From Myxococcales bacterium (GTDB taxonomy: Bacteria > Myxococcota_A > Polyangia > Polyangiales > Polyangiaceae), in contig JANYHK010000022.1 of NCBI GenBank assembly GCA_025359105.1, positions 1 to 64,000 of the forward strand: a DNA stretch of 64,000 nucleotides. The letters are read 5' to 3'. Shown piece by piece: positions 1 to 6,237 of this stretch (positions within the stretch are counted from its first letter, which is position 1; every line of letters begins with the position of its first letter). The translations under genes and the position numbers were made by a program. Under the pieces are notes generated by a model that had not been told where the DNA came from, searched no databases, and worked only from the letters and a program-made list of their open reading frames with translations.

Positions 1-146
1 AGGGCGCGGTGACGGTCCCCGATCTCTTCGCCACCGTCGCGTCGCTCGCGGGCATCGACCCGAAGGAGTCGCGGACGTCGCCCGCCGGTCGCCCGATCGC
101 GATCACCGACGAGGGCAGCCCGATCAAGGACTTGATCGCGATCTGA
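1..146 (+). CDS. DUF1501 family protein, C-terminal fragment
   Basis: The frame is open from the window edge to TGA at 144-146 and gives about 47 residues; the start lies outside. The fragment reads VTVPDLFATVASLAGIDP, then a GRPIAITDEG stretch and a short hydrophobic end. This is how DUF1501 (sulfatase-fold, often Tat-exported) proteins finish: a DL[FY]AT helix, a hypothetical dose of '-P-x-G-R-P-I-x-[IL]-[TV]-[DE]-x-G' and a final Leu/Ile-rich tail. The function of DUF1501 proteins is not firmly established; many are predicted secreted and sit beside DUF1800 genes, but any such neighbour here would be outside the window. Confidence 0.6.
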   Translation, partial: GAVTVPDLFATVASLAGIDPKESRTSPAGRPIAITDEGSPIKDLIAI

Positions 147-194
147 TTCTCGGCGGAGCTTCCCGCCGCACGCGCCCGCGGTATCCTGTGGCCC

Positions 195-1067
195 GTGGTG
201 CGTTCCCCTGAGCCGCGCGGCCTCGTGTTCCATGCCGAGCGTGTGCGCATCGGAGTCTTCCGCGCCCGCCCGCACGAACCGCACTTCGAGGACAGCGGCC
301 CGGCGCGCGGGCACCTGCTGGTGTTCCCGCGAACGGCGGTGCGCATCACGCACGCAGGGCAGCGGCCTGTCGTCGCGACGCCCTCGCGCGTCATGTTCTA
401 CAACCGGGGCGCCGAGTACCGGCGCGAGGCGATCGCCCCGGAAGGGGACGACTCCATGTGGCTCTCGTTCGATGCGAAGGATCTCGCCGCGGCCCTCGCC
501 GCGCGCGACCCTGCGGCCGCCGAGCGACCCGACCAGCCGTTCGCGTGGACGAGCGCCCCGGTGAGCGCGGCGACCGTCCTCTGCCAGCGCCTCCTCCTCC
601 AGAGCGCGTGCGCCGGCGACGAGGCCGCCGCCATCGAAGAGCAGACGCTGACGCTCCTCGATGCCGTCCTGGCCGAGGCCTTCGGTCGCCTGGGTCGCGC
701 GTCGACCTCGCAGACACTCGCCTCGAAGACTCACCGCGCGCGCATCGACCTCGCCGTGGAGGCCGAAGCTACCCTGGCTCGGCACTTCACCGATCGCTTC
801 TCGCTCGGCGAGCTCGCGTCCAGGCTCGGCGTTTCGCCGTTTCATCTTTGCCGCGTCTTCCGGGCGGCCACCGGTAGAACCCTCCACGGCTACGTCACGG
901 ACCTCCGCCTTCACCGTGGGCTCGAGCGGATCCTGGACGGCGAGCCGAACCTGGCCGCGCTCGCAGTCGACCTCGGCTTCGCGACGCACAGCCACTTCAC
1001 GCAAGCGTTCCGCCGTCGTTTCGGGATGTCACCGTCGAAGGTTCGGGCGCGCCGCTTCGGCTGCTAG
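195..1067 (+). CDS. AraC family transcriptional regulator
   Basis: A 290-residue protein, the usual length for AraC regulators. The N-terminal half (about 10-130) looks like a cupin-type effector domain. The last 100 residues hold the two helix-turn-helix units: FSLGELASRLGVSPFHLCRV near 198-217, then LAALAVDLGFATHSHFTQAF followed by RRRFGMSPSKVR near 254-285. The second unit carries the family signature G[FY]-x5-F-x2-x-F-[KR]-x4-G-x[ST]P. It should bind DNA as a sensor-regulator; effector and targets cannot be read from sequence. Start is GTG at 195 (GTG also at 198). It stands alone, convergent with the small gene to its right. Confidence 0.88.
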   Translation: MVRSPEPRGLVFHAERVRIGVFRARPHEPHFEDSGPARGHLLVFPRTAVRITHAGQRPVVATPSRVMFYNRGAEYRREAIAPEGDDSMWLSFDAKDLAAALAARDPAAAERPDQPFAWTSAPVSAATVLCQRLLLQSACAGDEAAAIEEQTLTLLDAVLAEAFGRLGRASTSQTLASKTHRARIDLAVEAEATLARHFTDRFSLGELASRLGVSPFHLCRVFRAATGRTLHGYVTDLRLHRGLERILDGEPNLAALAVDLGFATHSHFTQAFRRRFGMSPSKVRARRFGC

Positions 1068-1071
1068 CCGC

Positions 1072-1395
1072 TCAACATTTCGACGCGCAACGCGCATAGC
1101 CCGCCCTGCAACCGCCGACGCAGGCCTCCATGCGTACGTTGCAGAGCCCGAAGCAGCTCTTCTGCGCCTCGGTGCAGCGGCGGCCGGTGGGGCACCCGCA
1201 CTGGACGGCGCAGCTCGAGTGGGTCTTCATGCAGGGGCCACCGCATTTCTTCTCGGTCTTCTTGCAGTCCGCCTTGCAGCCGGTGAGCTCCGGGCGCGGG
1301 GGCCGCGCGTCGGCGTCGGGTCCGGACGCCGAGATCGCCGCGAAGAGCACTCCGACGATGGCTAGGGCGAACACACGGCGAGCAGGCGGACGCAT
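1072..1395 (-). CDS. small Cys-rich exported protein
   Basis: A 107-residue product with an N-terminal signal-like segment (MRPPARR, then a hydrophobic stretch to about residue 24, ASGPDADA following). The mature part holds about 15 cysteines in paired CxxxC/CxxC patterns (CKADCKK, CGGPCMK, CAVQCGCP, CFGLCNVR, CVGGCRAG), which suggests a disulphide-rich or metal-binding secreted domain. No family is recognised. Such small Cys-rich secreted proteins are common in large myxobacterial genomes. Its 5' side is the AT-rich island, so its promoter probably lies in or next to it. Transfer is not indicated by the coding part, which is GC-rich like its neighbours. Confidence 0.7.
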   Translation of the reverse strand: MRPPARRVFALAIVGVLFAAISASGPDADARPPRPELTGCKADCKKTEKKCGGPCMKTHSSCAVQCGCPTGRRCTEAQKSCFGLCNVRMEACVGGCRAGYARCASKC

Positions 1396-1439
1396 GACGG
1401 GGCCCAGTATAGCCGCGTCGCCACCGCGGTCCGGCGCTT

Positions 1440-1575
1440 CATTTCGTTTGAAAAGAATATATTGAATATAATATATTAAGAAGAATATTTTAAATATATT
1501 ATATTAAAAAGAATATACTAAAAAGAAACAAGCCTAATAATTGCTTTATAGCATGAAATTATGCGCTTTTTAGAA
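1440..1575. other. AT-rich intergenic island
   Basis: Positions 1441-1560 contain only 19 G or C in 120 bases by direct count, in a region that is otherwise strongly GC-rich. The stretch is built from short AGAATAT, AATATATTA and AAAAAGAATA words, with several partial inverted repeats, and a second A/T-rich patch at 1621-1636. No reading frame of coding character crosses it. It lies in the 315-base gap between the stop of the lipoprotein gene at right and the start of the Cys-rich gene at left, so it could be an unusual promoter, a nucleoid-protein site or the remnant of an inserted element. Confidence 0.75.
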
Positions 1576-1710
1576 GAAACCAACGCGAACCGACCGTCGT
1601 CCAGACGGGCGTCTGCACGTCTTTTGAAAAGAAAAATGAGCCGTCCGAAGTACCCGGGAGCGCCGGCGGTGGCGGGTGAAACCGGGGCGCCCGCGGATAC
1701 TCCGGACGGT

Positions 1711-2442
1711 TCAAGGCTTGCCGTCTCGCTCCTGGCTGCTGGTGCCGCTGGTGCTGGAGCATCGCAGCCCTGCGTCGTTCACCGAGCAGGTCCAGGTCGT
1801 GCGGCGGTCTTTGACGAGGACGCTGCGATCCGCGGGGTCTCGGGTTGCGGCCGGCAGCCCGCCGACCACGATGGCGCCGTCGCTCGCGATCGCGCGGGCC
1901 CAGGCGGCTTTGTCGCCCGCGCGCCCGTCGCGCCAGACGACGACATCGACCGCTACATTTGCCCGGGTGACGGTCACCTGGGCGGTGAGCGCACTGCTGG
2001 TGTCGCCGTCGCGCAGAGCGAACTGCTCGCCGTCGAGGACGCGATCGCCGATCGTGCAGCGCGACAGCTTCATTCGCAGGGTCGCGATGCCAGAAGCGTG
2101 CGCGCCGCCGGTGAGCTCGGAGAAGTCGTACGCGAACGAGCCCCCGCCCGGGCAGGCGCAGGTGCCTGTGGCGTCGCGGTGCCCGAGCGCTTCGCACGTC
2201 GTGTGGCTGGGGGTGACGCGGGCGAGGGCGTCGACCGAGAGCGCCGAGGATTGGACGACGTCGAGCGCGCTCACCGCCGCGTCCACAGCCGTGACCGAGA
2301 GGGTCCCTGTCGGCGTCGAGAGTCGCGCGTCGAGACTCGCGAAGTCGGGATCGGGCCCGAAGCCGTCCGCGGATACCCCGCCGCCGCCACATCCTACGAG
2401 GGATGCCGCGACCAACGCTGCTGCACGTGAGACCCGAACCAT
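1711..2442 (-). CDS. lipoprotein of unknown function
   Basis: A 243-residue protein starting MVRVSRAAALVAASLVGCGGGG. LVGC is a lipobox, so Cys18 should be lipidated after export. The ATG at 2442 is preceded by GGAGGAG at a good distance, which fixes the start. The mature part has a short Gly/Asp linker and then a domain with CEALGHRDATGTCACPGGG and later single cysteines (SRCTIGD, WTCSV, LRCSS), probably disulphide-bonded. No catalytic motif and no recognised family. It is likely a surface or periplasmic lipoprotein of the type abundant in myxobacteria. Confidence 0.75.
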   Translation of the reverse strand: MVRVSRAAALVAASLVGCGGGGVSADGFGPDPDFASLDARLSTPTGTLSVTAVDAAVSALDVVQSSALSVDALARVTPSHTTCEALGHRDATGTCACPGGGSFAYDFSELTGGAHASGIATLRMKLSRCTIGDRVLDGEQFALRDGDTSSALTAQVTVTRANVAVDVVVWRDGRAGDKAAWARAIASDGAIVVGGLPAATRDPADRSVLVKDRRTTWTCSVNDAGLRCSSTSGTSSQERDGKP

Positions 2443-2616
2443 TCCACTCCTCCGACAAAGAAGGCAGGCGCGACGCGGCCGCCGATCTCTCCTCTTTCAC
2501 GCGGCGTACCTGTGACCCACCTAGCCCAACCGCCCGAAATCGCTCGGCGCGACCGCCGACCGAGAACAGGAGGTCACGTTCGCGACGTACCCCCCGGTTC
2601 TGCCTATGCTGGCCTG

Positions 2617-3006
2617 ATGAAGGCGTACGAAGGCGGCTGCCACTGCGGGGCGGTCCGGTTCCGCGTCGAGGTGGACGAACACCGCGTGCTCGACTGCAAC
2701 TGCTCGATCTGCCGGAAGAAGGGTTTTTTGCACCTCATCGTTGCAAGAGAGCGCTTCACGCTCCTGAAAGGTGAGGACCGCCTCACGTCCTACTCGTTCA
2801 ACACGGGCGTCGCGAAGCACACGTTCTGTACGGCGTGCGGCATCCACTCGTTTTACACGCCGCGATCCCATCCCGACGGCGTCGACGTCAACGTGAGGTG
2901 CCTCGACGGCGACGCGTTCGAACGCTTCGAGATCGCGCCGTTCGACGGCAAGAACTGGGAAGAGAACGTCGCCTCGATCGCCTCGGTCACAGCGGGAAGA
3001 GAGTAG
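2617..3006 (+). CDS. GFA / CENP-V domain protein
   Basis: A 129-residue single-domain protein with the GFA (glutathione-dependent formaldehyde-activating) zinc fold: GGCHCGAVRF at the start (Cys8, Cys10), then DCNCSICRKKGF, then FCTACGIHSFY. These are the Cys ligands of the two zinc sites. The family includes S-(hydroxymethyl)glutathione synthases, but most bacterial members are uncharacterised, so formaldehyde chemistry is only a possibility. The ATG at 2617 was chosen because the conserved domain begins within seven residues of it; the open frame runs further upstream without domain content. The last 20 bases overlap the convergent SRAP gene. Confidence 0.85.
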   Translation: MKAYEGGCHCGAVRFRVEVDEHRVLDCNCSICRKKGFLHLIVARERFTLLKGEDRLTSYSFNTGVAKHTFCTACGIHSFYTPRSHPDGVDVNVRCLDGDAFERFEIAPFDGKNWEENVASIASVTAGRE

Positions 3007-3688
3007 GCTCGGCGATTCGCTCCACGCACCGCGGATCGTCGTTCGCCGGTGAGCTCACGAGCGTGCTCACCGGATAGAGCTCGAGGTCGACCGGGCGGTG
3101 GACGAGGAGCGGCGCGACCGCGGCGTCGTCCTTGCGCCCCTCGTCGAGCCAGGCCTCCCACTCCGACTCGGGCACGACGAGGGGCATGCGGTCGTGCACG
3201 CGCGCGACCAGCGCTGTCGGCGTCGTCGTGATCACGGTGCACGTCTCGAGGCGCGGCGCATCCTTGGGCGCTCCCTTCGGGCGCCAGCGCTCCCACAGAC
3301 CGGCGAGCGCGAAGGGCTTTCCGTCGGGGCGGTGGATGAAGAACGGCTGCTTGGTCTTGCCCTGCTTCTGCCATTCGTAGAAGCCGTCGACGACGACGAG
3401 GCACCGCCTCTGGCGCGCCGCCTCGCCAAACGCCCGCGAGCCGAGGAGCGTCTCGCTCCGCGCGTTGATGAAGCGGTTGCCGACCGCCGGGTCGTCGGCC
3501 CACCAGGGGACCAGTCCCCACCGCAGGAGGTCGAGCCGCCGCGCCCGGCCTCCGTCGAGCACGCGCACGACGGCCATGCCCTGCGACGGCGCGATGTTGA
3601 AGTGCGGCGTAAGGAGCGGGATCTCCGTCAGGCCAAGTGCCTCGGCCAGATCCTCCGGAGACGTCGAGAGCGTCGCGCGACCGCACAT
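2987..3688 (-). CDS. SOS response-associated peptidase (SRAP, YedK/HMCES family)
   Basis: A 233-residue protein with all SRAP hallmarks: it begins MCGR, so Cys2 becomes the N-terminal residue after Met removal and can form the thiazolidine crosslink with abasic sites; Asn75 lies in FINARSET, Glu105 in FYEWQ and His165 in VHDRMP. Known family members (YedK, human HMCES) shield abasic sites in single-stranded DNA. All key residues are present, so activity is expected. It is convergent with the GFA gene and overlaps its 3' end by 20 bases. No LexA-like site was identified upstream. Confidence 0.93.
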   Translation of the reverse strand: MCGRATLSTSPEDLAEALGLTEIPLLTPHFNIAPSQGMAVVRVLDGGRARRLDLLRWGLVPWWADDPAVGNRFINARSETLLGSRAFGEAARQRRCLVVVDGFYEWQKQGKTKQPFFIHRPDGKPFALAGLWERWRPKGAPKDAPRLETCTVITTTPTALVARVHDRMPLVVPESEWEAWLDEGRKDDAAVAPLLVHRPVDLELYPVSTLVSSPANDDPRCVERIAEPTLFPL

Positions 3689-3813
3689 GGTTCACAAATC
3701 TTAACACGCCGGCACACGTGCCCTTAAGGCTCGCGGCGCACGTTCTCCCCGGTAGGACGAACGGATGTCCTTCGCAATTCAGACGCGGGCGCTTCGCCCG
3801 CTGGAGGCGGCAA

Positions 3814-4380
3814 ATGCTCGGGTTTCTCATCGGGACGGCCTGTTTGATCGGGTTCTTGAAGCTGGCGCGCATGGGACGGCGCGGACGGTGGGCGTACGGC
3901 CGAGGTTGCGGCGCCGGTGAGGGGGGCCACGGCGGGTTCGGCGGTGACGACGGCTGGGGTGGACGAGAGGGGCCGTGGGGCGCGCGCGGGCGCGGCGGAC
4001 CGCTCGGGCGCTGGTTCTTCCTGCGCCACGTCTTCTCGCGCCTGGATGCGACGCCCGGCCAGGAGAAGGTCATCAAGAGCGCGCTCGACGAGCTCCGCAC
4101 CGCCGCCGACAAGATCCGCGGCGACATCAAGGCGGCCCGCCCCGAGGTCGCCAACGCCATCCGCATGGAGCAGTTCGACGAGACGGCGTTCGGCGAAATC
4201 TCCCACAAGATCGACGAGGCCGCCCAGGCGATGCGGCGCGCGACGATCGACGCCGTCGCGAAGATCCACGCCGTGCTCGACGAGCGGCAGAAAAAGCACC
4301 TCGGCGATCTGATCGAATCGGGCCCGAGCCTCCGCGGCTGGGGCGGCGGCGGCCCGTACCGGCAGGGGGTGAGCCTGTGA
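3814..4380 (+). CDS. Spy/CpxP-like periplasmic heavy-metal sensor protein
   Basis: A 188-residue protein starting MLGFLIGTACLIGFLKL, an uncleaved membrane anchor or signal segment, followed by a Gly/Arg-rich low-complexity stretch (about 25-70). The remaining part is a helical domain (FSRLDATPGQEKVIKSALDEL, then helices with KIRGDIKAARPEVANAI, TFAFGEISHKIDE-like and IHAVLDERQKKHL). It matches the periplasmic heavy-metal-sensor/Spy arrangement of LTxxQ-like helical hairpins (here ATPGQEK and LDERQKKHLGDLI). The start was chosen at 3814, which has GGAGG at 3803-3807; the frame is open upstream but lacks domain content. It overlaps the next small gene (GTGA), so the two are probably co-translated. 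Confidence 0.72.
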   Translation: MLGFLIGTACLIGFLKLARMGRRGRWAYGRGCGAGEGGHGGFGGDDGWGGREGPWGARGRGGPLGRWFFLRHVFSRLDATPGQEKVIKSALDELRTAADKIRGDIKAARPEVANAIRMEQFDETAFGEISHKIDEAAQAMRRATIDAVAKIHAVLDERQKKHLGDLIESGPSLRGWGGGGPYRQGVSL

Positions 4381-4562
4381 AGCGGCGCATCGTGATGGCG
4401 ATCCTCGCCGCCGGCGCGATCGGCGGGTATGCCATGGGATTTCACGGCGCTTGCCACCGTCACCACGATCGCCGGGCGGCGTTCGAGCGGCACGTGGCCG
4501 AGGTGTGCGTCGACGCGGCGCGGCGGACCGACCAAAAAGGTGCCAGCCCTCGTCAGGAGTGA
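4377..4562 (+). CDS. small membrane-anchored His-rich protein
   Basis: A 61-residue gene that starts GTG at 4377 inside the stop of the Spy-like gene (GTGA overlap), the typical geometry of translational coupling. It has an N-terminal hydrophobic segment (IVMAILAAGAIGGYAMGF) and then a short polar tail with GACHRHHDRRAAFERH, which includes two Cys and several His, plausible for metal contact. No known family. The coupling suggests it works with the upstream Spy-like protein at the inner membrane. It is short enough to be missed by routine annotation. Confidence 0.6.
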   Translation: MKRRIVMAILAAGAIGGYAMGFHGACHRHHDRRAAFERHVAEVCVDAARRTDQKGASPRQE

Positions 4563-4574
4563 CACGATCGGAGG

Positions 4575-5342
4575 GTGAGCACCCTCGTCTCCACGTCCGG
4601 TCGACCGCTCGCCGAGCGCCTGCTCGGCGTCATGGACCAGAAGCACCACTGGGCCTACCCGTCCCTCACGCGCCCTGGTCTCACTCGCGCGCAGCTGCTC
4701 GTGCACTTCCGGCACGAGTACATGGTTTACGTGAGGGACTTCCCGGTTCTCCTCGCGCGGGCCCTCGGGCAGACGCCGCCGATCGACGACGTTCGGCGGG
4801 CCCTCGCCGAGAACCTGTACGAGGAGCAGACCGGCGGCCTCAGCCGGAGCGCCCCGCACCCCGAGCTCTTCCTCCGCATGATGGAGGGGCTCGGGTTCTC
4901 GCGTTCCGAGTTCGTCGACGATCCCGGGAGTCTTCACCCGAGCGCGCGGGCTTACCGGGAGTGGCTGAGCGATGCGAGTGCCGCGTCGCCCTGGCAGGTC
5001 GCCGTCGCCGTCCTCACCATCTTCGTCGAGGGGAGCGTCAACGAGCGTGCCGAGCTGGCCGGCACGTTCCAGCGAGCCCGCGGCGAGGATGCGGTGAACC
5101 GTCACCCGCTCGTGCTCCACTACGGTTGCCCGCCACCGGCGATGCAGCTGGTGCGCGCGCACGGTGACGTCGAAGGTGCGCACCGCGCCGACGCGTGGAA
5201 GATGGTGCTCGAGCACACGCCGGCCGGTCTCGAGGAGGTCGTTGTCGCCGCGACCTGGCGGGCGCACGGTCTCTGGAGCACCTACCGCGACGGCGTCGCT
5301 GAGCGCATGGGGCTCTCGAGCGTGGCGGCGCGCGCCGGCTAG
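4575..5342 (+). CDS. haem-oxygenase-fold (TenA/PqqC-like) iron-containing redox protein
   Basis: A 255-residue all-helical protein. Early motifs are QKHHWAYPSL (22-31) and HFRHEYMVYVRDFP (44-57); then NLYEEQTGG (80-88, Glu84), IFVEGSVNERAEL (149-161) and RAHGDVEGAHRADAW (194-208). Spaced Glu, His and Asp residues on successive helices are what the haem-oxygenase-like diiron oxidase group (UndA/SznF/CADD type) uses to bind iron, and the length fits. The substrate is unknown. It could also be a metal-free TenA relative, but NLYEEQTGG followed by H-x3-E favours the iron group. GTG at 4575 lies directly after a GGAGG sequence, so the true start could be slightly different. Confidence 0.72.
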   Translation: MSTLVSTSGRPLAERLLGVMDQKHHWAYPSLTRPGLTRAQLLVHFRHEYMVYVRDFPVLLARALGQTPPIDDVRRALAENLYEEQTGGLSRSAPHPELFLRMMEGLGFSRSEFVDDPGSLHPSARAYREWLSDASAASPWQVAVAVLTIFVEGSVNERAELAGTFQRARGEDAVNRHPLVLHYGCPPPAMQLVRAHGDVEGAHRADAWKMVLEHTPAGLEEVVVAATWRAHGLWSTYRDGVAERMGLSSVAARAG

Positions 5343-5362
5343 ATTGCGGAGTCAGCGAACGC

Positions 5363-5381
5363 ACCCCACTCGAGGTGGGGT
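5363..5381. terminator. bidirectional hairpin between convergent genes
   Basis: ACCCCAC and GTGGGGT form a 7-bp GC-rich stem around a short CTCGAG-containing loop. It lies in the 41-base gap between two converging genes, so it can serve both. There is no T tract on either side, as is common in high-GC genomes. Confidence 0.5.
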
Positions 5382-5383
5382 CG

Positions 5384-6037
5384 CTACTCGGTCTTCGGCG
5401 GCGCCGCGCCCTGGTCGCCGCGAACCGGGTTCTCACGCGCCTCTTCGTTGGTCTGGACGCGTCGCGCGCCGAAGGCGAGGTGCGCCTTCAGCAGCGCCGG
5501 ATCCTTGTCGAGCTCGGCCTGGCCTGCCGCCTGATCGGCCACGAGGCGCTCGGTGCCGGCCAGCTCGGCGTCGCTCTCGCCGGCCGGCACCTGGCGCATC
5601 GCGACGGGGGCGTACGGGTAGCAACGGTTCGACGCCGACTCGCGCAAGATCACGCGGAGGGCCACGACCTTCGTCTGCAAGCCCGTCGTCTGGATGCGCG
5701 TCGCCGCGACCGGATTGAAGTTCGCCTCCTTCTCGAAGCGGACGTTGCGGCTGCTCCATCCATAGAAGACGTTCGAGCCGGGCGCCGTCATCACCGCGAC
5801 CTGCGTGCCCGGCGCGACATTCGCGACGAACCGACCGTGCTCGTCGACGACGACCGTGTAGTCGCCGGTGTCGCAGCCCGACGCGCGCCGAACGAAGACG
5901 ATCGTACTCTGCGCCGAGTCGGGGGGCGTAGCGGCGCCGGCGGCGGGCGCCATCGCCGGGGGCACGGACGCCCCGCACGCGGTGAGGGCGAAGGGCGCGA
6001 GCACGGCGACGACTGCGCGAACGGACGATGGGCTCAT
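5384..6037 (-). CDS. lipoprotein of unknown function
   Basis: A 217-residue protein starting MSPSSVRAVVAVLAPFALTACG; LTAC is a lipobox and Cys21 the expected lipidated residue. The mature part begins with an Ala/Pro-rich linker, then a compact domain with DTGDYTVVVDEHGRFVANV and TQVAVMTAPGSNVFYGWSS, a beta-rich profile that resembles the short carboxypeptidase-regulatory/PEGA-type modules of surface lipoproteins, though the match is weak. No catalytic motif is seen. It is convergent with the haem-oxygenase-fold gene. Confidence 0.7.
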   Translation of the reverse strand: MSPSSVRAVVAVLAPFALTACGASVPPAMAPAAGAATPPDSAQSTIVFVRRASGCDTGDYTVVVDEHGRFVANVAPGTQVAVMTAPGSNVFYGWSSRNVRFEKEANFNPVAATRIQTTGLQTKVVALRVILRESASNRCYPYAPVAMRQVPAGESDAELAGTERLVADQAAGQAELDKDPALLKAHLAFGARRVQTNEEARENPVRGDQGAAPPKTE

Positions 6038-6237
6038 GACGCGCCGAGCATACTACCGCGCGCGCAGCTCAAGCAGCTCAATGGCTGACGGCGGTCCACC
6101 AAGGCCATCGCCCGCGTGCTGCGTTGCCACGGTAGCTGCGGAGTGCCGGTCGGCGGACATGAGGGCCATCCTGCCGCCGAAACGCCGCGCTTTGCTGGCC
6201 CGGAAATTCGTGGGAACCTGTGTGGAGCACCGGCGGG

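Noticed and set aside
1440-1575. Origin of replication (AT-rich unwinding element)
   Set aside because: No DnaA boxes (TTATCCACA-like) and no dnaA, gyrB or parAB genes are near.
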